Source: an uncultured Eudoraea sp. (GTDB lineage Bacteria; Bacteroidota; Bacteroidia; Flavobacteriales; Flavobacteriaceae). From it: 64,000 nt of DNA. Below, piece after piece: positions 31,141 through 41,008 of the stretch (position 1 is the first letter of the stretch; every line of letters begins with the position of its first letter). The notes beneath the pieces were generated by a model. It was given only the letters and a program-made list of their open reading frames with translations. It was not told the origin of the DNA and searched no databases. Made by a program: the position numbers and the translations under genes. The DNA is taken from contig NZ_CAMYIP010000079.1 in NCBI RefSeq assembly GCF_947258525.1, positions 19,447 to 83,446 of the forward strand. The letters run 5' to 3'.

Positions 31141-31899
31141 ATGGGAATAGAAAATGAGCTTACTATTAAGAGATTTATTGAGATAAGACGGGATTTGGGA
31201 TATACACAAGCAGAATTTGCAAGGATACTCGGAATTCCCAATACAACTGCGGATATAGAGCGTGGTCGTACCAAATTATCGGGCAAGGTGGTTGTTGAAT
31301 TGTTAAAGCAATTTAAAGTAAATCCACTATGGTTATTTGGTGATAGTAAGAATCAGCATTTAAATTATTCCGGGACCAGTGTTATTCCTAAAGTTGTTAC
31401 TGTAGATTCTTCTGAAAATGACAATATGGTTTTGGTAAATGCAAAGGCTGCCGCAGGGTATCCTCAAAATATTCAGGATACGAGTTGGTACAAGCAGCTG
31501 CCTGCATTTGATCTCCCGCTGCCTGAATTCAGAAATGCCACTTACAGGGGTTTTCAGGTTGAAGGTGATAGCATGCTGCCTAATTTGCAGCCCGGGGAAT
31601 GGGTTTTGGCAAAGGCGGTTGAGGGGCTGGATGATCTTAATCCAAATAAGATGTATGTGGTAGTTCTCCATGATGCTGTATTAGTCAAAAAGATTGAGAA
31701 ATTACCGGGAAATTCGAAGATACTCTTAATATCACTAAATGAAATCTATCCACCTTACGAAATTGAAGCAGAGCAGATACAGGAACTTTGGCAGGTAAGC
31801 AGTAAAATAACTTTTGGGGTAGACGCTACAACAGAAAAAGGCTTGCTAAGACAGTTACAGGAATCAATGGAAGAGTTAAAAAATCAGCTAGGTAAATAA
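31141..31899 (+). CDS. XRE-family HTH regulator with LexA/CI-type S24 peptidase domain
   Basis: HTH near N-terminus; AKAAAGYP (Ala-Gly cleavage-type site), EGDSMLPNLQPGEW (Ser), DAVLVKKIEKL (Lys). Confidence 0.9.
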   Translation: MGIENELTIKRFIEIRRDLGYTQAEFARILGIPNTTADIERGRTKLSGKVVVELLKQFKVNPLWLFGDSKNQHLNYSGTSVIPKVVTVDSSENDNMVLVNAKAAAGYPQNIQDTSWYKQLPAFDLPLPEFRNATYRGFQVEGDSMLPNLQPGEWVLAKAVEGLDDLNPNKMYVVVLHDAVLVKKIEKLPGNSKILLISLNEIYPPYEIEAEQIQELWQVSSKITFGVDATTEKGLLRQLQESMEELKNQLGK

Positions 31900-31958
31900 G
31901 TATTGTAAAACCGGATGCTATAATTGAGAAAAAATGGCTAATCCAAGCCTTTTTAAAT

Positions 31959-33641
31959 CTAGAAACCTACTGCAGTATCATCTCCGCGTTTATCTGCACC
32001 ACCTTCGAGTCGGCCGTCGGGTAATACTAAAATTGCATCCACTTTTCCCAAGATAGGTGTGCGATCTTCGTTAATAGGGTAACCTTTAGATTTTAGTTCA
32101 TCTTTTAGCTTATCCGGAAAACCTCCTGTTTCAAAAACGATATAATCAGGCAACCATTGATGGTGAAATCTAGGTGCATTTACGGATTCTTGCATACTTA
32201 GATTGAATTCATATGTATTTAGAATCGTTTGAGCTACAGCAGTAATTATCGTGGATCCTCCGGGAGAACCCACAACCATCCATAGCTCACCATCTTTTTC
32301 GACAATAGTCGGCGTCATTGAGCTTAGCATTCGTTTCTCAGGGGCAATAGAATTGGCTTCAGCACCTATTAAACCAAACATATTTGGCACTCCTGGTTTG
32401 GCGCTAAAATCATCCATCTCATTATTTAAGAAGAACCCTAATTCATCACAATATAGTTTGGATCCATATGCCCCGTTCAAGGTAGTAGTCACCGAAACAG
32501 CATTTCCCATCTGATCAACAATGGAATAATGAGTAGTCTCTTTACTTTCTACAATTTCAATTTTACCGTGCTCCACCTCACTGGATGGTGTGGCCGCTTC
32601 AAATGAAAAGTTCTCCATGCGGTTTTTAAGATAATTCTTGCTTAATAAAACGTCGAGAGGGATAACAACAAAATCCGGATCTCCCAGGAAAAAGTTTCTG
32701 TCGGCATAGGCCCGCCTTGCTGCCTCCGTAAACAACTGAATAGATTTCGCAGAATTATGACCATAGTCTGAGATGTCATAAGGCTCAATCATCTTAAAAA
32801 TTTGATTTATCGTTACTCCGCCACTACTTGGTGGACTCATTGAAATTATCCTTAAATCTTTGTAATTAAACACTATAGGTTGTCGCCACTTGGCCTCATA
32901 CTTTGCCAAATCTTCCTCAGTTACAAATCCTCCCTCTTCCTGAATAAACCGGGCCAGTATTTTTGCAGTTTCTCCTTTATAAAATTCATCCCTTCCGTTT
33001 ACGGCTATTCTTCTCAAAGTAGTAGCAAGGGCTGGATATCGAAGTGTGTCTCCAGGTTCGCATTTATTATAAAATAAAGTGTTTTCACCATTCACGCTTC
33101 TGATCTCATCCCAATACTTATCTAGTCTGGCGGCTTGTTTTGTGGTTACCTCAACCCCTTGATCAACTAATTCTATTACGGGGTCTATTATATCTTTTAT
33201 AGGCAAAGTGCCGAATTTTTTATGTACTTCAAAGATGCCGGCAATAGTTCCGGGAACACCCGTGCCACTTGCCCCGATTGTGCTCATGCCCGGAATAACA
33301 TTGCCCAGGGAATCCAGATACATATCTTTGTGGGCTGCCAATGGCGCTTTTTCACGGTAATCAATAGCGCCAATATTGCCATCATTTTTACGGTATACCA
33401 TAAAACCCCCTCCACCAAGATTGCCGGCAAAAGGATAGGCCACAGCCAATGCAAGTTCAGTTCCAACCATAGCATCAAAAGCATTCCCACCTTTTTCTAG
33501 TATATCTGCACCTATTTTTGAAGCCTCTTTACGCGCAGATACTACCATGGCATTTTGGCTTACGACCCCAGTTGGAGGATTAGGTTGTCTTTTACAATGT
33601 GTAAAAAGGATTAGTGCAAAAAATAGAATTAGTATTCGCAT
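31959..33641 (-). CDS. ggt: gamma-glutamyltransferase (lipoprotein)
   Basis: GGNAFDAMVGTELALAVAYPFAGNLGGGGFMVYR, ETTHYSIVDQMGNAVSVTTTLN, GSPGGSTI. Confidence 0.94.
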   Translation of the reverse strand: MRILILFFALILFTHCKRQPNPPTGVVSQNAMVVSARKEASKIGADILEKGGNAFDAMVGTELALAVAYPFAGNLGGGGFMVYRKNDGNIGAIDYREKAPLAAHKDMYLDSLGNVIPGMSTIGASGTGVPGTIAGIFEVHKKFGTLPIKDIIDPVIELVDQGVEVTTKQAARLDKYWDEIRSVNGENTLFYNKCEPGDTLRYPALATTLRRIAVNGRDEFYKGETAKILARFIQEEGGFVTEEDLAKYEAKWRQPIVFNYKDLRIISMSPPSSGGVTINQIFKMIEPYDISDYGHNSAKSIQLFTEAARRAYADRNFFLGDPDFVVIPLDVLLSKNYLKNRMENFSFEAATPSSEVEHGKIEIVESKETTHYSIVDQMGNAVSVTTTLNGAYGSKLYCDELGFFLNNEMDDFSAKPGVPNMFGLIGAEANSIAPEKRMLSSMTPTIVEKDGELWMVVGSPGGSTIITAVAQTILNTYEFNLSMQESVNAPRFHHQWLPDYIVFETGGFPDKLKDELKSKGYPINEDRTPILGKVDAILVLPDGRLEGGADKRGDDTAVGF

Positions 33642-34222
33642 ATTGAAATATATTTTTGTTTCGAAAAGGCTTCTAATTCTTTAAAAAAAGAAGTAAACTC
33701 CCCCTCAAATGCATCATAGTCTTTTTCCAGATCAAGGATGGCGTAATTCATTTTGCTTTTGTTGTTGGTTCTTCTGTTCATTCCACTTAAAACCCTGCTT
33801 ATCCCATCCATTTTGGCATAGTTGAGGAGCCAATTATCACTAATCATATATGGAATCATTCGTTTAGTATTATCAGGCAGTATGGTAATGTTATCTTTTA
33901 GCAAATCATAAAAATTATCTACATATAGTTCCAAAGGAGTATCCGAATACTGTTTCCAGTTTTTAGCTAAAAAGTGATCATAAAAAATATCGACTATTAC
34001 CCTGCTGTAGTGACTGTAATTATTATGCAATCTTTTACTACTTGTTTTTGCTATTGGATGTGAATCTGTATAGGTATCTATTTCCCTATGCAATAATATC
34101 CCTTTTTGTATTCTGTCTGGCAGGTGTTTGTATTTATTGCCCCTTATACTGTCGGCAATGAAATTTCCGATAGTTATTTCGTCATCTCCGAAAGAGAGAT
34201 ATATATGAGCTAAAAAATTCAT
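33629..34222 (-). CDS. acyl carrier protein phosphodiesterase (AcpH-like)
   Basis: MNFLAHIYLSFGDDEITIGNFIADSIRG, GILLHREIDTYTDSHP. Confidence 0.88.
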   Translation of the reverse strand: MNFLAHIYLSFGDDEITIGNFIADSIRGNKYKHLPDRIQKGILLHREIDTYTDSHPIAKTSSKRLHNNYSHYSRVIVDIFYDHFLAKNWKQYSDTPLELYVDNFYDLLKDNITILPDNTKRMIPYMISDNWLLNYAKMDGISRVLSGMNRRTNNKSKMNYAILDLEKDYDAFEGEFTSFFKELEAFSKQKYISICEY

Positions 34223-34289
34223 TTAGTACGAATATAATCTTCACAATGGAATTTACAAATTTGGAACGCATGTTAATTAACAAGACATG

Positions 34290-34297
34290 TATATTTG
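34290..34297 (+). promoter_or_regulatory. candidate -7 element (TATATTTG) upstream of the mutase gene
   Basis: TAnnTTTG match 20 bp before the ATG; no well-spaced -33 element identified. Confidence 0.4.
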
Positions 34298-34317
34298 CAA
34301 AAACTATTTAGAAACAT

Positions 34318-35686
34318 ATGACATTAATAAAATCTATATCGGGTATAAGAGGTACCATAGGAGGGAAGCCAAATGATAATCTGACTCCCATTGATACCGT
34401 AAAATTTGCAGCAGCGTATGGTACATGGTTAAAAGACTATTCCAACTCAGATAAGTTAAAAGTTGTTGTTGGACGAGATGCCCGTCTATCTGGAGAAATG
34501 ATTCAGAATTTGGTGATATCTACATTAGTTGGGCTTGGAATAGATGTGATAGACCTTGGATTGTCTACTACCCCTACCGTGGAAATAGCGGTTCCTTTGG
34601 AAAAGGCGCATGGCGGTAAATCCAAAACAATGGAATGCACTAAAACTTTTAAATGAAAAAGGTGAGTTTCTTGATGCAGCCCAGGGGGCAATTATTCTTG
34701 AATTGGCGGAAAAAGAAGATTTCAATTTTTCTGAAGTCGATGAACTTGGAACTATCTCAAAAAATAACGCTTATCTAGACATTCATATAGATGAAGTCCT
34801 GAATTTACCATTAGTCGATGCAGAGACGATTAAAAAGTCCGGGTTTAAGGTGGTAGTGGATGGAGTTAATTCTACCGGGGGAATAGCAATTCCCAAATTA
34901 CTTGAAACTTTGGGAGTAGAAGTCATTAAGTTGTATTGTGAGCCTACCGGGCATTTTCCACATAATCCTGAACCACTAAAAGAACATTTAGAAGATATTT
35001 GTGAGCTTGTTGTAAAGGAAAAAGCCGATTTTGGAATAGTTGTAGATCCAGATGTAGACCGTTTGGCATTTATTTGTAATGATGGAGAAATGTTTGGAGA
35101 AGAATATACCTTAGTAGCTTGTGCAGACTATGTGCTTGGGAAAACAAAAGGAAATACCGTTTCCAATTTATCATCTTCCAGGGCACTGAGGGATATTACA
35201 ATAAAGCACGATGGTCTTTATGAAGCAGCTGCTGTAGGCGAGGTGAATGTTGTAAAGAAAATGAAAGCCACTAATGCCATTATTGGAGGTGAGGGTAATG
35301 GGGGAATTATCTACCCTTCAAGTCATTACGGTAGGGACTCACTGGTAGGGACTGCCTTATTTTTAATGCTTATGGCGGAGAAAGGCGGTTCGGTTAGAGA
35401 ACTTAGAGACAGCTATCCCAGTTACTTTATGAGTAAGAAGAAAATTCAATTAACACCTGAATTGGATGTTGATAGGATATTAGTGTCAATTTCTGAAAGC
35501 TACAAAGACAAAGAAATCTCTACAATTGATGGGGTAAAAATAGATTTTGAAGAAAGTTGGGTGCATTTAAGAAAGTCTAATACAGAACCAATTATTCGAA
35601 TATACACTGAGGCAAAAACTCAGGTTGAAGCTGATTCTTTAGCAGATAAAATCATAGGAGAGATAAAAGAGATAGCAGGTATATAA
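34318..35686 (+). pseudogene. glmM: phosphoglucosamine/phosphomannomutase (GlmM-like), disrupted by frameshifting deletion
   Basis: 34318..34656 encodes the N-terminal part to ...PLEKAHGG; the homologous frame resumes at NPKQWNALK (from 34619) to 35686; the TASH loop between them is absent. Confidence 0.85.
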
Positions 35687-35723
35687 GATATAATACGGGC
35701 TACAATAGAGTAAATACTCTATT

Positions 35724-36632
35724 TTAAAGAAATTTTTCAGGTACTTTATCCCTGTGTTTCCATCGACGGTGAGTCCACAGATAGTAAGCAGGGTTCTGTA
35801 TTATTTCTTCTTCTGTAAGACGTAGGAACTGGTCAGTAATTTCATTCTCTTTAGTCTTACTACCTTCTTTGGCAATCGGAATGAATTCAGTGCTATAATA
35901 CCCTCGTTTTACTTTGGTAACTTTTGCAAAGACAACGGCGTGGTTATACTTTCTGGCTAATATTTCAGGACTATTGTATACTGGCACCTTTATATTCATA
36001 AATTCTGTCCAGTATTGTGCTAGGTGCACCTGTGGGGACTGATCACTCACAATTCCGTATACGCCTCTAATGCCTTTTTGGTGATTGCGTGCCATTGTAA
36101 TTACCGTCTCCTTTTGAGAAATTGGTGTTGTACTCCATATACCCCTGATTTTTTTAATCAATCTGTCAAAATAAACATTATCAATTTTTTGGTAGACAGC
36201 GAACCCCTTAGATTTCACATGAACATTGACTATGATACTCCATTCCCAATTGCCATAATGCGGAAACATAACGAGTATACTTCGTTCTTTTTCTAAATCC
36301 AGAAGAAAATCAATATTGGGCAGCGCGTAACGTTTCTTTAATTCTTCTTCACTAATATTCAGGGTTTTAACAGTTTCCAGTAACATATCGCACATGTGCT
36401 TATAAAATGCCTTCTGAATATCTTTTTTCTCTTTTTTAGTTTTATCAGGAAAAACCAGGGATAAATTATTATAAACAACTTTCTTTCTGTACCCAACTAT
36501 GCGGTAAACCAGGAAATACATCAGATCAGAGAAAAAATAAAAAAGCCCGTACGGTAGTATTGAGATTAACCATAAAAATGGGTAGGCAAGAATATATACA
36601 AGACGTTGCATGTTTAAAATAAATATGGGCAA
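35724..36632 (-). CDS. lysophospholipid acyltransferase (LpxL/HtrB-like)
   Basis: MFPHYGNWEWSI acyltransferase motif; GVYGIVSDQSPQ; C-terminal PAYYLWTHRRWKHR. Confidence 0.93.
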   Translation of the reverse strand: MPIFILNMQRLVYILAYPFLWLISILPYGLFYFFSDLMYFLVYRIVGYRKKVVYNNLSLVFPDKTKKEKKDIQKAFYKHMCDMLLETVKTLNISEEELKKRYALPNIDFLLDLEKERSILVMFPHYGNWEWSIIVNVHVKSKGFAVYQKIDNVYFDRLIKKIRGIWSTTPISQKETVITMARNHQKGIRGVYGIVSDQSPQVHLAQYWTEFMNIKVPVYNSPEILARKYNHAVVFAKVTKVKRGYYSTEFIPIAKEGSKTKENEITDQFLRLTEEEIIQNPAYYLWTHRRWKHRDKVPEKFL

Positions 36633-36671
36633 ATATAGCTATATTTGGCGCTTAATTAAATTGACATTTTT

Positions 36672-37319
36672 ATGAATTTACATCTCGCTACAATTGCAAT
36701 AATAGTTGTAAATGTTTTAATATCCCTCAGAGGTTTCAACGATGTAATTTTCTTTGATCGCTATAAGTTTACAATAGGTGCAATTAAGGCGGGTCAACGC
36801 GATAGAATGGTGACTTCAGGATTTCTACATGTAGATATTTCTCACCTTTTCATGAATATGTTTACCTTATATTTCTTTGCTCCGGTTGTAATTAATTGGT
36901 TTGGCTGGGAAAAATTTTTGATAATTTATTTTGTTAGCCTTGTTGCAGGAAGTTTACTGGCCCTTTTTTTTCATAAAGATGAACCTTTTTATAGCGCTGT
37001 AGGAGCAAGTGGTGCAGTTACCGGAATATTGTACGCAGCCATTTTATTACAGCCCGATATGCGACTTGGAATAATGTTTATACCAATCCCCATCCCGGCA
37101 TATGTTCTGGGTCTGGCCTATATGTTATATTCCATTTATGGCATGAAAAAGCGCCTGGGTAATATAGGGCATACCGCACACTTTGGTGGTGCTGTAGGGG
37201 GGTATGCTTCATCCTTGCTATTTAAACCGGATCTGATAGTAACGGATACCCTAATGGTAATACTTCTGGCCATTCCTATTATAATTCTGTTTATACTGGA
37301 AAAATTAGGTAAAATTTAG
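36672..37319 (+). CDS. rhomboid-family intramembrane serine protease
   Basis: HLFMNMFTLYFFA, SAVGASGAVTG (GxSG), GHTAHFGGAVGGY (His). Confidence 0.93.
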   Translation: MNLHLATIAIIVVNVLISLRGFNDVIFFDRYKFTIGAIKAGQRDRMVTSGFLHVDISHLFMNMFTLYFFAPVVINWFGWEKFLIIYFVSLVAGSLLALFFHKDEPFYSAVGASGAVTGILYAAILLQPDMRLGIMFIPIPIPAYVLGLAYMLYSIYGMKKRLGNIGHTAHFGGAVGGYASSLLFKPDLIVTDTLMVILLAIPIIILFILEKLGKI

Positions 37320-37348
37320 AAATACTATACTAGTATTGTAAGTTTAAA

Positions 37349-37410
37349 CCTACTTATTTATCGGAAAAGATTAATAGTTTTAACTACTAATCCTACCGCT
37401 TATCGAAAAA
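37349..37410. repeat. near-direct repeat upstream of an LVIVD-like lipoprotein
   Basis: CCTACttattTATCGGAAAA (37349..37368) and CCTACcgctTATCGAAAAA (37392..37410). Confidence 0.4.
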
Positions 37411-37484
37411 AGCCTTGGTTTTATATACCTTTTTGGTAGTTTTACCGTTAATTAATCGCCCAAGATTAGTTAAATAACCTACTT

Positions 37485-39137
37485 ATGATTAAAAGAATCC
37501 CCATTTTACTTATGGCCTCTATGGCCTTTTTTGTATCCTGTAGTGACGAAACAACCGTTTTCGTTGATGAACAACAGGAGAATCTTATCTTAGAAAATGA
37601 TTTCTTAAAGTTAAGCGGCAGTGTCAATTTCGATAATTCCGGAGTGCTGGATATTTTTGAAGATGAACAAATTACAAATAAGCAATTCTCAACCGCGAAA
37701 GCAGATGAAGCAGGAGATTATCCTATTTCACTTGTAGCACAGGTAAATCCGCCAAGCCTTGGAGGAAGTACCGTTCTAACGGCATCTCATGTAGATGTTG
37801 AAGGAGATTATGCTTATGTCTCCTACAATTTAGCAGGTGAAGATTATTATGGTGCCATAGATATTGTTAATGTTGCAGATCCTCATAATCCTGTGGTAAC
37901 CTCAAGACTTATCTATTTAAATTCCGATATAAACTCGTTAGAATATTCAGATGGATATTTATATGCGGTAGGGGGGCTGAATAAAGAGGCATCTTTTACT
38001 GCTACTTCCAGCGCATTTGTTACTAAAATAAAAATTAATGCCGGAGGTACGATGGATATAGGTGCCGGCATTCTTTATGGTTACCAACCTGGTGATAATG
38101 CAACAGATATAGAGGTGGATGGTAAGGAAGTTTATGTTACCAGTGGGAAAAATGGATCTGTCACGATTTATGACGCGAACGATTTTGATATTAAAAAGGA
38201 AGAATTATTTTCAGATCTGCGGTCTTTGGCGTTCGACAATAATAAACTAGCATTATTAGACGCAGGCTTTGGCTTACGCATACTGGATGATAATTTAAAT
38301 ACTAAAAAAGAAATTCCGATTAGTTCCGACTTTGGGTCATTTACTAAAAGAACAGTTGATTTTTTAGATGATAAAATTGTTGTAGCTGAAGGAAGTAATG
38401 GAGTTGGATTATATTCTTATGATTCGGGTACCCGTTTGCAATACATACCAATAAGTATTGATCCCAATAAAGAAGTAACAGGAGACGTAGTAAATAATGC
38501 AGTCGCTTTTAACAAGGATATGATATTTATGGCCAATGGCGGTGCCGGACTCTCCTTATCTGAAGACAGAGGACCCAGCGCTGCAACTTACGGGGTAATA
38601 CAGATTAGTGGCTCTGTGAATTATGTAGAATCTAAAGGGGATTATGCGTTTGCTGCATCAGGAGCAGAAGGGTTACAAATCATTAAATTAAACAGGCTGT
38701 CACAAAGCTTAGCGGCAACTTGTGCAACACTAACAGAATATGAGGGCACGTCTAAACTTGTTATCAATGAAGGACAGGATATTGCCTTTAGAGGGGCAAA
38801 GCGTTTCAATTCTATACAAGTGAGCGGATCGTTATTAATGTGCGGTTCCTGGACTGTAATCAATGATGTGGATATTAAAAAAGAAAGTGGCCTTCTGGAA
38901 ATGAATGGTAACTTATTGGTGGGGAGGAATAGGAAAAGGAAAGAAATTAAAATTGAAGAAGGAGCCACCTTGCGTATTGAAGGAAATCTTACTATTTATG
39001 GGGATTTAGATTTAAAAGACGGATCAACAATAGAATTCATAGGCTCTGACTCCGTAGTCAATATTTTTGGCGAGGTTAAAATTGGGGACAATGTAACCAT
39101 TGCCGGTGAATTTGACGATTTGCAGAACAAGTTTTAA
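37485..39137 (+). CDS. LVIVD-repeat-like beta-propeller lipoprotein with beta-solenoid-like C-terminus
   Basis: Lipobox FFVSCS; repeats such as DYAYVSYNLAGEDYYGAIDIVNVADPHNPV; C-terminus LEMNGNLLVG...LRIEGNLTIYGDLDLKDGS. Confidence 0.75.
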   Translation: MIKRIPILLMASMAFFVSCSDETTVFVDEQQENLILENDFLKLSGSVNFDNSGVLDIFEDEQITNKQFSTAKADEAGDYPISLVAQVNPPSLGGSTVLTASHVDVEGDYAYVSYNLAGEDYYGAIDIVNVADPHNPVVTSRLIYLNSDINSLEYSDGYLYAVGGLNKEASFTATSSAFVTKIKINAGGTMDIGAGILYGYQPGDNATDIEVDGKEVYVTSGKNGSVTIYDANDFDIKKEELFSDLRSLAFDNNKLALLDAGFGLRILDDNLNTKKEIPISSDFGSFTKRTVDFLDDKIVVAEGSNGVGLYSYDSGTRLQYIPISIDPNKEVTGDVVNNAVAFNKDMIFMANGGAGLSLSEDRGPSAATYGVIQISGSVNYVESKGDYAFAASGAEGLQIIKLNRLSQSLAATCATLTEYEGTSKLVINEGQDIAFRGAKRFNSIQVSGSLLMCGSWTVINDVDIKKESGLLEMNGNLLVGRNRKRKEIKIEEGATLRIEGNLTIYGDLDLKDGSTIEFIGSDSVVNIFGEVKIGDNVTIAGEFDDLQNKF

Positions 39138-39154
39138 GCTCTATTGGATTACAT

Positions 39155-39190
39155 AAAAAAACCCCTGATGTTTAAAACATCAGGGGTTTT
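39155..39190. terminator. bidirectional intrinsic terminator
   Basis: AAAAAACCCCTGATGTTTAAAACATCAGGGGTTTT between convergent genes. Confidence 0.9.
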
Positions 39191-39206
39191 GTAATTTATA
39201 TTTTAT

Positions 39207-40316
39207 CTACTGCAGTAGTTCGCTGATTTTATTTTCTAATGCAGGACCTCTTAAATTTTTTGCAATGATAACTCCGTTCTCATCAAGAATGAATGTTGCC
39301 GGGATTGCCTTTACATTATAAAGTTCAGCTATTTCATCAAAATATTTCACATTAGAAACATGGTTCCATTCCAAACCGTCGTCTTCAATGGCCTTAGTCC
39401 AGTCTTCAAAACGTCTGTCCAAAGAAACCCCCAGAATATTCAGGCCCTTGTCATGGTATTTTTTATAAACCTTAACCACATTAGGGTTTTCTGCCCTGCA
39501 TGGTTTGCACCATGCCGCCCAAAAGTCTACTATAGTTACTTTTCCCAATACATCATTTAATGCCAATTCATCGCCGGATGGGGTAGGAGCTGAAAAATTT
39601 GGCGCCTTTTCACCAATAGAAGTACTTACAAGTTTGTCAAGTTTAGTTTTAATTCGCTGGCCAACAGAAGTTTCTTTGATACTTGGACTTAGCGCGTCAT
39701 ACAATTCTTTAATTTCCTTTTCTGAAAGCACCTTTGTTGTTAAAGCTTTTTCAATTATCAAAGCGGAAATAAGCGCTTCCGGGTTCTCTTTAACGAATGT
39801 TAATTCAAAAGTTTTAGCTTCTTCCTGCAATTCAAAATATTCGTCCCTCAAAGAGTTCATGGCCGCGGTGTCCTGCACAGCAGAAGCATTACGCATTTCA
39901 TCAGACATAGATCTTGCCCTATTTGCCAAACCTCTGGATTCTTTAAGAAAACCAGCAAATAAGTCATTCTGTAGAGTACCTTTAATTTTAGCAAAGGCCA
40001 GGCTGTCTTTCTGCGCACTAACTTCAATAGTTCCATTTTCGATTACCACAGGAATGTTTCCTCGTACGCTATTAATCAATAAATAATGAAGCTCTGGCAT
40101 TCCGGAAGAGCCGGTAAATGTAAATTTTCCGTTTTCTAAAGTCGTAGTGTCTACTTCAATTAACTGATTAGCTTCATCGGTTTTTTTAAGGAAGACCTGT
40201 GTGCCATTCTCCACTTCACCACTTAGGTTACCTTCTAGTTTAAATCCATCGGTTGTAGTGTTACATGCTACAAGTAGGCCTAATAGCAATGCTGGTAGTA
40301 TTAATTTTTTCATCAT
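39207..40316 (-). CDS. TlpA-like thiol-disulfide oxidoreductase lipoprotein with DUF4369-like N-terminus
   Basis: Lipobox LLVACN; FWAAWCKPCRAENPNVV thioredoxin CxxC; C-terminal cis-Pro region KAIPATFILDENG. Confidence 0.92.
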   Translation of the reverse strand: MMKKLILPALLLGLLVACNTTTDGFKLEGNLSGEVENGTQVFLKKTDEANQLIEVDTTTLENGKFTFTGSSGMPELHYLLINSVRGNIPVVIENGTIEVSAQKDSLAFAKIKGTLQNDLFAGFLKESRGLANRARSMSDEMRNASAVQDTAAMNSLRDEYFELQEEAKTFELTFVKENPEALISALIIEKALTTKVLSEKEIKELYDALSPSIKETSVGQRIKTKLDKLVSTSIGEKAPNFSAPTPSGDELALNDVLGKVTIVDFWAAWCKPCRAENPNVVKVYKKYHDKGLNILGVSLDRRFEDWTKAIEDDGLEWNHVSNVKYFDEIAELYNVKAIPATFILDENGVIIAKNLRGPALENKISELLQ

Positions 40317-40358
40317 TTTTTAAATAAGATGTGCAAAGGTACTTATATAAGACAGAAT

Positions 40359-40394
40359 AAAAAAAGTCCTTAGACATAAGGTTATGTTAAGGAC
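40359..40394 (-). terminator. intrinsic terminator of the 40419..40931 gene
   Basis: Reverse strand GTCCTTAACATAACCTTATGTCTAAGGACTTTTTTT: hairpin followed by U-tract, 25 bp after the stop. Confidence 0.75.
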
Positions 40395-40418
40395 AGATCT
40401 ATAAAAAAAGGTTTTGAT

Positions 40419-40931
40419 TTAGAATTGATAACGTATGCCCAGGGCGATATCAAAGTCAAAATTATCCGTAAAATCATTATATCCTAAAATACCAAGTTCT
40501 GGCCGTAGATCTAAGGACAATAATAAAGGAATATCAAAATTATATTCTATTCCCACATTTCCTGCGGCAAAGACAAAAAACCCGCCGTCCGGAGTAAATG
40601 GCTCATTCCCGCCACTACCCGGCACTGGTTCAAAACTGACGCTTCCAAACCCTCCACCTGCACCGTAGTACCAGTTAAAATTACCATCTATATGGCGTAC
40701 CCACTCATAAAGTGCGGATACTTTAAAAGCATCAAATTCCCTGCTGTCTCTCCAGCCCAGATTTAATTCCAGCCTATGATATCTGCTAAGTAATCGTTGA
40801 TACGAAATTTCTGCTCCAAACCCATCGCTATCCCCCAGACGAAGTCCAAGAGCATTATCAGAAATTTCCTGTGCGCTAATTGTAATTGTAAAAAGGCATG
40901 TTAGAAGTAGAACCGGATTAAAAATTTTCAT
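40419..40931 (-). CDS. small outer-membrane beta-barrel protein
   Basis: Start at MKIFNPVLLLTCLF gives a signal peptide (ORF track extends to 40964); beta-barrel pattern, C-terminal aromatic YQF. Confidence 0.75.
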   Translation of the reverse strand: MKIFNPVLLLTCLFTITISAQEISDNALGLRLGDSDGFGAEISYQRLLSRYHRLELNLGWRDSREFDAFKVSALYEWVRHIDGNFNWYYGAGGGFGSVSFEPVPGSGGNEPFTPDGGFFVFAAGNVGIEYNFDIPLLLSLDLRPELGILGYNDFTDNFDFDIALGIRYQF

Positions 40932-41008
40932 ATGTTCTGATTTTAGTTTAGGTTTAAAATCCATCTCAGCTAATAAAAACTTAATTTTACAACTAAAATT
41001 GTTCTGGA

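Noticed and set aside
39505-40086. 193-aa plus-strand ORF
   Set aside because: Antisense of the TlpA-like gene, no motifs
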